The notes under the pieces are model-generated. The model did not search any database, was not told the DNA's origin, and was given only the letters and a program-made list of their open reading frames with translations. 50,322 nucleotides of DNA from an uncultured Bacilli bacterium (lineage in GTDB: Bacteria > Bacillota_I > Bacilli_A > RF39 > UBA660), in NCBI GenBank assembly GCA_947626425.1, contig CANQRX010000002.1, positions 1 to 50,322 on the forward strand, in the 5' to 3' direction. The first letter of the stretch is position 1. Every line of letters starts with the position of its first letter. The position numbers and the translations under genes were made by a program. Shown in pieces: positions 8,292 through 16,535 of this stretch.

Positions 8292-8320
8292 ATTGTAACA
8301 TTAAAATGATATTTTTACAA
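8292..8320 (-). promoter_or_regulatory. Promoter of tRNA-Glu
   Basis: On the minus strand TTGTAA (8320-8315) and TACAAT (8297-8292) are 17 bases apart, about 20 bases upstream of the tRNA 5' end. It abuts the divergent promoter at 8321-8349. Confidence 0.65.
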
Positions 8321-8349
8321 TAGACAATTAGGGGTTTTCCCGATATAAT
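8321..8349 (+). promoter_or_regulatory. Promoter of the DUF975-CmpB gene
   Basis: TAGACA (8321-8326) and TATAAT (8344-8349) with a 17-base spacer, 21 bases before the ATG at 8371. Its -35 box directly touches the -35 box of the divergent tRNA promoter, so the two may interfere. Confidence 0.65.
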
Positions 8350-8370
8350 AATTTTAAGTGAAGTGATATT

Positions 8371-9894
8371 ATGATTAATCGTCAAAACCTTAAAAAAAAG
8401 GCACGCGCAAACGTTAAAATCAATTATTTTCGAAATGTTATTTTAATTTTTATAGCCACTCTTTTAATAACAGGAACTTATCAGTATAAAACTAAAACTT
8501 ATTTTACAATTAATAATATGCAAATAAAGGAAATTGTTAATAATTATAAAAATGATTTAACTTTAAAGATTCCTTCTAGTAAAACGAATTATGAAACTAA
8601 ATACTATGCTGGAGTTTTGTCGGTTTTTGTTAATGAAATAAGCCAAAGTGGTTCTTTAGCTTACGGAACTTTAACGGCCTTAAATCGTCTTTTATTTCGA
8701 GGGAAAATTAGCGATTTAGTGACTGTTATTTTAGGTTTATTATTATCATTTTTCTTCTTTTTGTTTTTAAAAAACATTATTGTTATTGGTAAAAATCGGT
8801 ATTTTTTAGAACAAAGAATATATCCAGATACGAAGTTTGAAAAATTATTTTTTCCATATAAAGTTAAACAAACTTGTCATTTAGCCTACATTTTATTTTT
8901 AAAATATATTTATCAATTTCTGTGGTCCCTAACTATTGTGGGCGGTTTTATTAAATATTATGAATACATTATGATACCTTATATCTTGGCTGAAAATCCA
9001 ACGATAAATAAAAAGGATGCTTTTGCATTATCCAAACAATTAACTTTTAAAAATAAAAAAAATTTATTTAAATTAGATTTAAGTTTAATTGGTTGGTGGG
9101 TTTTAGGAATTTTATCTTTTAATTTAACAAATATCTTCTATTTTAATGTTTATAAAGAATGTTTGTATGCTCAAATCTATATGAATTTAAGAAAAAAGAA
9201 TAAAAATAAAGTTTTAGTAAAAAAATATTTAAAAGATGAGTATTTAGTTAATAATGAAGATAATGTTAAAACTTATCCTGATTCTAAATATTTTCTTCCT
9301 TTAACGAAAAACAGACGGTGGTTAACACTTAATTATAATAAAAAGTATAGTCTTTCTTCTTATATTTTGTTGTTTTTTACCTTTTCAATAATTGGTTATT
9401 TATCCGAATTATTAATTGCCTTTGTGGAGCAAGGAGTATTCGTTAATCGGGGAACTTTGTTTGGACCTTGGTTACCAATTTATGGGGCAGGGGGATTGTT
9501 AATTTTAATTGTTTTAAAAAAACTTCGTGATAAACCTTTTCTCTTATTTTTAAGCGCGATGGTTTTATGCGGCGTAGTTGAATTTTCAACTTCTGTATAC
9601 TTAGAGATTGTTCATCATATGAAATGGTGGGATTATACTGGCTTTTTTATGAACATTGATGGTCGTGTTTGTTTAGAAGGGTTGTTAATCTTTGGCTTAG
9701 GTGGGTGTGTTTTTACATATATTTTAGCACCTTTACTTGATAATTTATTTGCCAAAATGTCTAAAAAAGGGAAGTATTTCCTATGTGCGATTTTATTAAT
9801 ATTATTTGCCACCGATTTTATTTATTCAACCATTAAACCGAATGAAGGATATGGTATTACTTGTCAAGAAGCGGTTTTAAAGGTGATTTCATGA
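8371..9894 (+). CDS. DUF975 - CmpB-type fusion membrane protein
   Basis: A 507-residue polytopic membrane protein made of two parts. The first about 290 residues look like DUF975 membrane proteins: an early TM segment near residues 20-40, further TM segments near 112-135 and 180-205, and the PYILAENPTINKKDAF...SKQLTF motif. Residues about 325-490 match the putative ABC transporter permease family CmpB (PF06541): GTLFGPWLPIYGAGG, then WWDYTGFFMNIDGRVCLEG and a final hydrophobic segment. Its substrate is unknown and no ATPase subunit is adjacent. The ATG follows AAGTGAAGTGAT. The stop TGA overlaps the ATG of the DUF1848 gene, so the two are probably translated together. Confidence 0.75.
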   Translation: MINRQNLKKKARANVKINYFRNVILIFIATLLITGTYQYKTKTYFTINNMQIKEIVNNYKNDLTLKIPSSKTNYETKYYAGVLSVFVNEISQSGSLAYGTLTALNRLLFRGKISDLVTVILGLLLSFFFFLFLKNIIVIGKNRYFLEQRIYPDTKFEKLFFPYKVKQTCHLAYILFLKYIYQFLWSLTIVGGFIKYYEYIMIPYILAENPTINKKDAFALSKQLTFKNKKNLFKLDLSLIGWWVLGILSFNLTNIFYFNVYKECLYAQIYMNLRKKNKNKVLVKKYLKDEYLVNNEDNVKTYPDSKYFLPLTKNRRWLTLNYNKKYSLSSYILLFFTFSIIGYLSELLIAFVEQGVFVNRGTLFGPWLPIYGAGGLLILIVLKKLRDKPFLLFLSAMVLCGVVEFSTSVYLEIVHHMKWWDYTGFFMNIDGRVCLEGLLIFGLGGCVFTYILAPLLDNLFAKMSKKGKYFLCAILLILFATDFIYSTIKPNEGYGITCQEAVLKVIS

Positions 9895-10778
9895 TTTTGA
9901 ATATCAGTGGAAGAACCGACATTGTGGCTTTTTATACACCGTGGCTTATGAATCGCTTTGAAGAAGGCTTTATTGATGTTCGTAATCCCATTTGGCCTAA
10001 AAAGGTTTCAAGAATTTATATGAAAGATGTTGATGCCCTTGTTTTTTGTACAAAAAATCCTAAACCAATTATCCCTTATTTAGAAAAAATTAAAAAACCA
10101 ATTTTATTTCAAGTAACGATTACTCCTTATAAAGATGATATTGAAGTTAATGTTAATAAAAAAGAAGTAATTGAAAATGTCAAAAAAATCTCGGAAATTT
10201 TGGGAAGTGATCGAGTATATGTTCGATATGATCCTTTTTTTCTATCTGATAAATATTCGTTAGAATATCATGCCAAGGCTTTTCAAAAGTTAACCAAGGA
10301 ATTACAAGGTTATGTTAAACATTTTATTTTTTCTTTTTTAGATGATTATAAAAACGTTTGTAAAAATCAAAGTGAGATTAAAGCTCAAAAATTGACAAGT
10401 GAGGATATTAAAAATATTGGTCTAACTTTTGCTAAAATTGCTAAGGAAAGGGGAATGACAATTCAAACTTGTGGGGAAAAAGAAAACTTAGAAGAATATG
10501 GCTTTTTAAAAAGGGATTGTCTAGATCTTAATTTAGCTTTTGCGTTAACTGGTAAAACTAAATTTAAAAAATGGAATGCAAGGAAAAATAAATATTGTCA
10601 TTGTGTCGAAATGGTCGATATTGGGTCTTATAATTCTTGTCCCCATTTATGTAAGTATTGTTATGCCAATTTTTTAGAAGATGAAGTCCGAAAAAACTAT
10701 CAACAACATAATAAATCATCATCACTTTTAATTGGAAATTTACAAAAAGATGATGAAATTGTAGTCCGAAAAAAATAA
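9891..10778 (+). CDS. DUF1848 family protein with Cys cluster
   Basis: A 295-residue protein of the DUF1848 family. It begins MILNISGRTDIVAFYTPW, then has DALVFCTKNP near residue 50. Its C-terminus has Cys/His-rich YCHCVEM and SCPHLCKYCYANF, a C-x3-C-x2-C spacing like a radical-SAM/iron-sulfur ligand set but at the C-terminal end. The family is uncharacterised; an Fe-S cluster is inferred from the spacing. The ATG at 9891 overlaps the stop of the previous gene (ATGA) and has AAGGTGATT upstream; the in-frame ATG at 9861 would add ten residues not seen in the family. Confidence 0.75.
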   Translation: MILNISGRTDIVAFYTPWLMNRFEEGFIDVRNPIWPKKVSRIYMKDVDALVFCTKNPKPIIPYLEKIKKPILFQVTITPYKDDIEVNVNKKEVIENVKKISEILGSDRVYVRYDPFFLSDKYSLEYHAKAFQKLTKELQGYVKHFIFSFLDDYKNVCKNQSEIKAQKLTSEDIKNIGLTFAKIAKERGMTIQTCGEKENLEEYGFLKRDCLDLNLAFALTGKTKFKKWNARKNKYCHCVEMVDIGSYNSCPHLCKYCYANFLEDEVRKNYQQHNKSSSLLIGNLQKDDEIVVRKK

Positions 10779-10790
10779 ATATGGTATTAT

Positions 10791-10796
10791 TATAAT
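10791..10796 (+). promoter_or_regulatory. Probable -10 box for the RpiB-like gene
   Basis: TATAAT lies 17 bases before the ATG at 10813, with GAGAGG as the ribosome binding site between. The -35 region is poor (GAAAAA), so the promoter is only tentative. Confidence 0.35.
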
Positions 10797-10812
10797 AGAG
10801 AGGATTGATGTA

Positions 10813-11451
10813 ATGAGAATAGCTTTAATAAATGAAAATAGCCAATTAAAGAAAAATGCATTTATTTATAAAACATTACAAAAAGTGGCTCAAAAATATG
10901 GGCATACAGTTTATAATTATGGGGTAAGTGTTAATAAAGACGCTAATATTAATTATGTGGGAGCTGGCTTTTTAACAGGCCTTTTACTAGCAACCCGAAC
11001 AGTTGATTTTGTGATAACGGGTTGTTCAAGTGGAATAGGGGTATGCATGGCTGCCAATAGTATGCCAAATGTTTCTTGTGGTTATGTTGCTGATGGAGTT
11101 GACGCGACTTTATTTGCCAAAGTAAATGCTGGAAATGCTGTAAGTATTCCGTTTGGAAAATATTTTGGAACGGGAGCAGAAATTAATTTAGAACAGATTT
11201 TTCATGCTTTATTTAAAACAGAGTTTGCAAGTGGATACCCAGAAGAGAGAAGAAATATTCAACAAGATCAACGAAAAGAATTAAAATTACTGCAAAAGGC
11301 CGCACGTAAAAGTCTATATGATGTTTTAGATGCCATTGATAAAGATTTTTTATACGAAATTATTGCCAATGACTATTTTGAAGAAAACTTTTTTGCTCAA
11401 TGTCGTGATGATGAAATAGCCGAATTTTTAAAAGAAGTTTTAGATGCTTAA
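10813..11451 (+). CDS. RpiB/LacA/LacB family sugar-phosphate isomerase
   Basis: A 212-residue protein with the RpiB/LacAB fold: an N-terminal Rossmann-like strand (MRIALINENSQ), YGHTVYNYGV, then VDFVITGCSSGIGVCMAAN near residues 65-83, where the Cys and following GSG-like loop form the active site. These enzymes interconvert ketose and aldose phosphates, typically ribose-5-phosphate and ribulose-5-phosphate. It is longer than RpiB (about 150 residues) because of a helical C-terminal extension, as in a clostridial subgroup. The exact sugar is not clear from sequence. Its stop overlaps the stop of the convergent GDPD gene. Confidence 0.8.
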   Translation: MRIALINENSQLKKNAFIYKTLQKVAQKYGHTVYNYGVSVNKDANINYVGAGFLTGLLLATRTVDFVITGCSSGIGVCMAANSMPNVSCGYVADGVDATLFAKVNAGNAVSIPFGKYFGTGAEINLEQIFHALFKTEFASGYPEERRNIQQDQRKELKLLQKAARKSLYDVLDAIDKDFLYEIIANDYFEENFFAQCRDDEIAEFLKEVLDA

Positions 11452-12272
11452 AAATCACTTGGTTTTAAAAAATCGGTATAAATTCCTTTAATTCCTTGCT
11501 TTAGATATTGTTTAGCTAAAGATAAATCATTTTCAGTATGAACATAAATATTGATATGATGCTCTTTAGCTATTTTTAAAATTTCTTCATTGGCAAGAGT
11601 TGTCCACATCGTAATATTGGTAATATTTTTTTCTTCGCACCAATCACATATTTTAGTAAATTCTTCATTGCCACCATTCCAACGCATATACATTGTAAAA
11701 ATATAAGTGGCATTAGGAATAATTTTGTTGATTGTTTCATACATTTCTTCATTATAAATCTGAATAATAAATCTCTTTAAAAGAGAAGGTTTATTTTTAA
11801 TTAAAAAGTACATATAAGAAAATTGTTTAGAAACGGATTCGTAATCAGAATATTTACTATCCGTAACAATATAAACATCTGGGTATTTTTCCATTAGGTT
11901 TAATAAATCGACAAAGGTTAAAGGAGTATATTTACCTAAAATTAAATTATTTAAAAAATCGTCTTTACTAGTAGAATTTTCACCTCCTAAATCATGGGCT
12001 AATACTAGTTCCTGATCACTAGTGAATTGAAAATCAACTTCAAAAGTTCTGATGCCTTCTTTATAACCATTTAAAAAAGCTTCTAAAGAATTAGTATAAC
12101 TAATATTATCAATTCCATAAAAAGCATGACCAATCAAAAAATCGTTTTGCCAAGAATATTGTTCTTCAAAAACTTTTTCGGTTTTATCATTAATACTAAA
12201 ACTTTCTTTATAAAAAAAGATTGCTCCAAATATTAGAAAAATCACTATAATAAGAAATATTTTTTTTATCAT
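11448..12272 (-). CDS. Membrane-anchored glycerophosphodiester phosphodiesterase-like protein
   Basis: A 274-residue protein with one N-terminal hydrophobic segment (about residues 3-20), likely anchoring it outside the membrane. The GDPD/PI-PLC TIM-barrel motifs follow: IGHAFYG (first catalytic His), FEVDFQFTSD (metal ligands Glu and Asp) and LVLAHD (second His), then VTDSK and a C-terminal ...GIKGIYTDF. GDPD enzymes split glycerophosphodiesters into glycerol-3-phosphate and an alcohol. The usual HRG is replaced by HAF, so the substrate may differ. The start at 12272 is chosen because GGTGA lies six bases upstream; an in-frame ATG at 12284 lacks one. Confidence 0.8.
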   Translation of the reverse strand: MIKKIFLIIVIFLIFGAIFFYKESFSINDKTEKVFEEQYSWQNDFLIGHAFYGIDNISYTNSLEAFLNGYKEGIRTFEVDFQFTSDQELVLAHDLGGENSTSKDDFLNNLILGKYTPLTFVDLLNLMEKYPDVYIVTDSKYSDYESVSKQFSYMYFLIKNKPSLLKRFIIQIYNEEMYETINKIIPNATYIFTMYMRWNGGNEEFTKICDWCEEKNITNITMWTTLANEEILKIAKEHHINIYVHTENDLSLAKQYLKQGIKGIYTDFLKPSDF

Positions 12273-12289
12273 GTTATTCACCATAAATA

Positions 12290-12318
12290 ACTATATCATC
12301 GTTTTTTGGGGAAGTCAA
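12290..12318 (-). promoter_or_regulatory. Promoter of the GDPD-like gene
   Basis: On the minus strand TTGACT (12318-12313) and TATAGT (12295-12290) are separated by 17 bases, about 18 bases before the ATG at 12272. Confidence 0.6.
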
Positions 12319-12425
12319 AATTTGTCAAGAAAAAAATCATTGCAAAAAATTAAATAATTTTAGATAAATGCTCTGTAATTTTAATAGAGTTTTTAACTTT
12401 AAATATTAACTTTTGTAAATGCTAA

Positions 12426-12454
12426 TTGAAAAGGTAAAAAAAATAGTATATACT
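12426..12454 (+). promoter_or_regulatory. Promoter of first TasA-like gene
   Basis: TTGAAA and TATACT with a 17-base spacer. The same promoter, with almost the same spacer and a shared leader (GATAATAATAGAG...AGTAAGGGATG), precedes the two downstream paralogs. Confidence 0.8.
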
Positions 12455-12490
12455 GATAATAATAGAGGAAAAATAGTAAGGGATGAGTAA

Positions 12491-13105
12491 ATGAAAACAA
12501 AACATAAAATTTTATTGGTATTACTTTCATTATCATTGATAGCTAGTTTATATGTAGTTCAATCTTATGCTTTATGGTCTTACACCGCCCCTCAAACTAC
12601 AACAAACAGTGTTAGTTCTGGATGCTTTAATATACAATATAGTGAAACAAGTGGTTCAAATTTAAGTTTAACAAAGTCTTATCCTATAAGCGACGCAGAT
12701 GCTATAAAAAAAGAAACTAATCCGTATACTTTTACAATAACGAATAAGTGTACAATAAATACTGCTTATACAGTTACTTTGAATGTTATGAAAGGGAGTA
12801 ATTTAAGTACGTCATTTATTAAATATGCGTTAGTTTCAGGTACTACGACTCCAACTGGAAAATTTCTTAGTAAAGCTCCAACTAATACAGATACTACTAA
12901 TTATGAAAATAGTGCTAATATTCTAAATTCATATAAAGTTGCAACTGGTGTACTAGCCAATAACGGCGCCCATACATTTAAGTTGTATTTATGGATTGAT
13001 GAAAGTGCAACTACGGCAATTGCAGGACAAAAATTTGAAGCCGCTGTTTATGTCAACAATGTTCCAACTACAAGTGCTGCATCTGGTCCAATTATGAGCC
13101 AGTAA
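12491..13105 (+). CDS. TasA/SipW-dependent-type secreted protein, copy 1
   Basis: A 204-residue exported protein. The N-terminus MKTKHKILLVLLSLSLIASL is a basic then hydrophobic signal, followed by QSYALWSYTAPQ; the A-L-W after the hydrophobic stretch is typical of SipW-dependent signal sequences. The mature part is Thr/Ser/Asn-rich, beta-strand-like, with two cysteines (SGCFNI and TNKCTI) and the conserved blocks PISDADA, YTFTITN and FKLYLWIDE. TasA/camelysin-type proteins form extracellular fibres or coats. It is clearly paralogous to the next two genes and to the N-terminal domain of the 39851-41695 protein. No SipW peptidase is in the window. AAGGGATGAG precedes the ATG. Confidence 0.75.
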   Translation: MKTKHKILLVLLSLSLIASLYVVQSYALWSYTAPQTTTNSVSSGCFNIQYSETSGSNLSLTKSYPISDADAIKKETNPYTFTITNKCTINTAYTVTLNVMKGSNLSTSFIKYALVSGTTTPTGKFLSKAPTNTDTTNYENSANILNSYKVATGVLANNGAHTFKLYLWIDESATTAIAGQKFEAAVYVNNVPTTSAASGPIMSQ

Positions 13106-13267
13106 TATTCTCTTGATAATTTTAAATCTATTTAGGCAACTAAGATAATTGAAAATAGTTTTTTGAAAATAATTTCTTTAACTTTTTTAAATCTTTAACA
13201 TAAAAAAATTATTATCTTTTATTATGTCAAAGCTATAATTAGATTTTGTCAATTTATAAAATGTTTA

Positions 13268-13296
13268 TTGAAAAGATAAGAAAAATAGTTTATACT
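13268..13296 (+). promoter_or_regulatory. Promoter of second TasA-like gene
   Basis: TTGAAA, 17-base spacer, TATACT: nearly base-for-base the promoter of the first copy, with the same leader to the start codon. Confidence 0.8.
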
Positions 13297-13333
13297 GATG
13301 ATAATAGAGAGAAAATAGTAAGGGATGGGTTTC

Positions 13334-13951
13334 ATGAAAACAAAATATAAAATTTTATTGGTATTACTTTCATTATCATTAATAGCCAGCTTATATATAG
13401 CCCAGTCTTATGCTTTATGGTCTTATACTGCCCCTCAAACTTCTACCAATAGTGTCAATTCGGGCTGCTTTAATATTACTTATACAGATACAGGGAGTTC
13501 CTCATTAAATTTATTACATAGTTTTCCAATAAGTGATACGGACGCATTAAGAATAGAGAGTCCATATACTTTTACAATTACAAATAGTTGCTCAATTAAT
13601 ACGGAATATACTGTTACTTTAAATGTAATAAATACTAGTACTTTAGATGCTGCAAATATTAAGTATGCTTTGGTTCCAAATAATGATAGTAATCCTACCG
13701 CTGGGAAATTTCTTAGTAGTGCTCCAATTAATAGTGATACTAATAATTATGACGCCAAAAGTACTATTAAAACTTCCTATAAATTAGCTAGTGGTGTGTT
13801 AGCACAAAATGGAACTGCAAAATTTAAGTTATATCTGTGGATAAAAGAGGAAGCAACAGATTCCATAAAAGGGCAAACATTTACATCGGCAGTTTATGTC
13901 AACAATGTTCCAACTAATAAAGGTGTAACTGGACCAACTATGAGTCAATAA
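13334..13951 (+). CDS. TasA/SipW-dependent-type secreted protein, copy 2
   Basis: A 205-residue paralog of the neighbouring genes, with the same signal (MKTKYKILLVLLSLSLIASL, then QSYALW), two cysteines (SGCFNI, TNSCSI) and the PISDTDA, YTFTITN and FKLYLWIKE blocks. The region between about residues 105 and 150 differs most from copy 1, while the signal and C-terminal VYVNNVPT are almost unchanged. The ATG at 13334 matches the starts of the paralogs; the frame opens three codons earlier. An extracellular fibre or surface-layer role is inferred from the family. Confidence 0.75.
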   Translation: MKTKYKILLVLLSLSLIASLYIAQSYALWSYTAPQTSTNSVNSGCFNITYTDTGSSSLNLLHSFPISDTDALRIESPYTFTITNSCSINTEYTVTLNVINTSTLDAANIKYALVPNNDSNPTAGKFLSSAPINSDTNNYDAKSTIKTSYKLASGVLAQNGTAKFKLYLWIKEEATDSIKGQTFTSAVYVNNVPTNKGVTGPTMSQ

Positions 13952-14026
13952 ATTTTTAAATCTTATTTCTTTTAATAAAAAAGACATTAAAACATTTTTT
14001 GCTTTTGTTCGTTTTTAAAATGTTCA

Positions 14027-14055
14027 TTGAAAAGACAAGAAAAATAGTTTATACT
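14027..14055 (+). promoter_or_regulatory. Promoter of third TasA-like gene
   Basis: TTGAAA, 17-base spacer, TATACT, again with the shared leader. All three copies carry their own promoter rather than forming one operon. Confidence 0.8.
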
Positions 14056-14090
14056 GATGATAATAGAGAAAAATAGTAAGGGATGAGGTC

Positions 14091-14768
14091 ATGAAAACAA
14101 AATATAAAATTTTATTAGGAATAATTTCTCTCGCGTTATTAGCTAGTTTATATATAGCTCAGTCTTATGCTTTATGGACTTTCACGGCCCCTCAAACTAC
14201 TACAAACAGTGTCAGTTCTGGTTGCTTTGATATAGAATACAGTGAAACAGCCAGTTCAACTTTGAATTTAACTCAGTCTTATCCTATAGATGACGCTCAA
14301 GCCTTAAGTAAAGAAACCCCATATACTTTTACAATTAAAAATAATTGTTCTATTAGTACTGAATATACTGTGACTTTAAATACATTAACTTCAAATACAT
14401 TAGATGATGCCAAAATTAAATATGCAATTGTGTCTGGAAGTAGCACTACTACAACTGGTAAAAAGTTATCTGAAGCCACGGCAAATGCTGATACTACAAA
14501 TTTTAATTTAGGTAGTACTTTAAAAAAATCTTATAAATTGGCTACAGGTGTATTAACGCAAAGTGGCTCTGTAACATTTAAGTTGTATTTATGGATCGAT
14601 GCTAGTGCCGGAAATGAAGTAATGAGTCAAAAATTTAATGCTGCTGTTTATGTTAACAATGTTCCAACTAATAAATCAGCAGCAAGTCCGACTATAAGTT
14701 CACCTAGTGTTGATGAAGGACCATCCTTTGAAGATGAAGTTCCTACTGATGAAAATGCTATTGAATAA
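14091..14768 (+). CDS. TasA/SipW-dependent-type secreted protein, copy 3, with acidic tail
   Basis: A 225-residue paralog of the two preceding genes with the same signal region (QSYALWTFTAPQ), the Cys pair (SGCFDI, KNNCSI), PIDDAQA, YTFTIKN and FKLYLWIDA. It differs by a C-terminal extension after VYVNNVPTNK that is rich in Ser, Pro, Asp and Glu (about the last 25 residues). That acidic tail is absent from copies 1 and 2 and could mark a different position in a fibre or a binding surface. A terminator follows 11 bases after the stop. Confidence 0.75.
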   Translation: MKTKYKILLGIISLALLASLYIAQSYALWTFTAPQTTTNSVSSGCFDIEYSETASSTLNLTQSYPIDDAQALSKETPYTFTIKNNCSISTEYTVTLNTLTSNTLDDAKIKYAIVSGSSTTTTGKKLSEATANADTTNFNLGSTLKKSYKLATGVLTQSGSVTFKLYLWIDASAGNEVMSQKFNAAVYVNNVPTNKSAASPTISSPSVDEGPSFEDEVPTDENAIE

Positions 14769-14778
14769 CGCTTAATGG

Positions 14779-14804
14779 ATAAAGATAACTAATCTTTATT
14801 TTTT
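14779..14804 (+). terminator. Rho-independent terminator after the TasA-like cluster
   Basis: ATAAAGAT (14779-14786) pairs with ATCTTTAT (14792-14799) around AACTA, followed by six T. Confidence 0.7.
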
Positions 14805-14830
14805 AATTAAAAATTCAAAAGGCCTTTTTC

Positions 14831-14859
14831 TTGTTTTATAAGATGATATTTGTTAATAT
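14831..14859 (+). promoter_or_regulatory. Promoter of the duplicated AAA/PD-(D/E)XK genes
   Basis: TTGTTT and TAATAT with a 17-base spacer, 27 bases before the ATG at 14886. The second copy has only a 15-base gap upstream, so both are probably transcribed from here. Confidence 0.45.
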
Positions 14860-14885
14860 TAGAGTAAGAAAAGAGGGATAATATC

Positions 14886-16520
14886 ATGAAATCAGTGTCA
14901 ATAGGAAACGATGATTTTAGTGATTTAATAAAAAGTAATAGTTATTATGTCGATAAAACTAATGCTATTGAAGAATTATTAAAAAATAATAAAAAAGTAG
15001 TCTTATATACAAGACCGCGAAGATTTGGTAAAAGTTTGTTTATATCAATGTTAGAACATTTTTTTGACATTGATGAATCTTGTAGTAACAAAGATTTATT
15101 TAAAGGATTATATATATCCAAAAGTCCATATTTTAGTGAGTTTGGTAGTTTCCCAGTTATTAGTTTAACTTTTAAAAATTTAAAACAAAATACTTATGAA
15201 AGTGTTTATGCTCAGTTTGTTGCTATAATAAAACAAATATATGTTGATAAAAATTATGTTTTTGAGGTTTTAGATGATTCCGAAAAAGATTTATTCAACG
15301 GAATCAAAAATGGAACAGTTACGATTGAAGAATATAAATTATCAATATTTCTTTTATCAAGATGGTTAGAAAGGTATCATCAAAGGAAAGTTGTAATTTT
15401 AATTGATGAATACGATGTTCCAATTCAATGTGGTTATTTAAAAGGCTTTTACGATGAAGTAATAGATTTAATCAGCAGTGTTTTTTCGGCTTGTTTAAAA
15501 ACCAATAATTCTTTAAAAATGGGAATATTAACTGGTGTTTTACGAGTAAGTAAAGAATCAATTTTCAGTGATTTAAATAATTTAAAAGTATATGATATGA
15601 TGAGCTTTCATTATCTTGAATCATTTGGGTTTACGGAATCAGAAACAAAAGAATTATTAGAATATTATGGTTTAGAATTAACAAGTGATGTTAAAAATTT
15701 TTATGATGGATATAGTATGAATGGAGTAAGTATATATAATCCTTGGAGTATTCTAAATTATGCTGATGAAAAAATTTTAAATTCGTATTGGATAAATACT
15801 TCGGGAAATGATTTAATAATAAAATTATTAAGTGAAACAAGTAAAGAAGTTAAAATCGACATTGAAAAATTAGCAACTGGAGAAAGTATTTCATTTACCT
15901 ATAATGATAAATTAACCTATTTAGATTTGGATAAAAAACAAAGTAAAAATAATATTTTAAACTTAATGTATGCTTCAGGTTATTTAACAATCGATCAAGT
16001 TATTGATGAAGCATTTCGAAAGTACAGCGTAAAGATACCTAATGAAGAAGTAAAAATATTTATATTAAAAATTATTAGTTATGCTTATGCAAATGATGTA
16101 ATAGATGAATACGTTAGTAATTTTGGGGAGGCTTTAAAAAATGATAATAAAGAAGAAATGGAAAAAAGTTTAAATAAAATGTTAGAAAGTATGTCATATA
16201 TGGTAACTTGCGACAACTTTTATCATGGATATATGTTAGGAATTTTTCAAGGCTTTTTAAGAGGACAATATATTGTCAAATCAAACCGAGAAGGAGGATT
16301 AGGAAGATTTGATGTATTAATTGAGAAAAAAGATCGAAATTTTGGCTGTATTTTTGAATTTAAAATAGCTGAGAAAGAAAGTGAAATGGAAAATTTAGCA
16401 AGCCTTGCTAAAAAGCAAATGAAAGAAAAAGAATATTACAAAGAATTACAATTAGACAAAGTTGAAAATATAAAAGAATATGCTTTAGTATTTTATGAAA
16501 AGAAATGTGTTGTTAGGTAA
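14886..16520 (+). CDS. DUF1703-type AAA-ATPase-like / PD-(D/E)XK protein, copy 1
   Basis: A 544-residue cytoplasmic protein of the large AAA-ATPase-like (PF09820) plus PD-(D/E)XK (PF08011) family. The N-terminus IGNDDFSDLIKSNSYYVDKT is the family start; the P-loop is RPRRFGKS (residues 43-50), Walker B-like LIDEYD near residue 172, and the C-terminal nuclease-like core is GRFDVLIEKK near 473 and IFEFKI near 490. Family function is unsettled; roles in DNA processing or defence have been suggested for related architectures. It is tandemly duplicated next to copy 2. Copy 1 has EYDVPIQCG where copy 2 has the more usual EYDAPIQSG. Confidence 0.8.
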   Translation: MKSVSIGNDDFSDLIKSNSYYVDKTNAIEELLKNNKKVVLYTRPRRFGKSLFISMLEHFFDIDESCSNKDLFKGLYISKSPYFSEFGSFPVISLTFKNLKQNTYESVYAQFVAIIKQIYVDKNYVFEVLDDSEKDLFNGIKNGTVTIEEYKLSIFLLSRWLERYHQRKVVILIDEYDVPIQCGYLKGFYDEVIDLISSVFSACLKTNNSLKMGILTGVLRVSKESIFSDLNNLKVYDMMSFHYLESFGFTESETKELLEYYGLELTSDVKNFYDGYSMNGVSIYNPWSILNYADEKILNSYWINTSGNDLIIKLLSETSKEVKIDIEKLATGESISFTYNDKLTYLDLDKKQSKNNILNLMYASGYLTIDQVIDEAFRKYSVKIPNEEVKIFILKIISYAYANDVIDEYVSNFGEALKNDNKEEMEKSLNKMLESMSYMVTCDNFYHGYMLGIFQGFLRGQYIVKSNREGGLGRFDVLIEKKDRNFGCIFEFKIAEKESEMENLASLAKKQMKEKEYYKELQLDKVENIKEYALVFYEKKCVVR

Positions 16521-16535
16521 AGGAGGGATAATATC

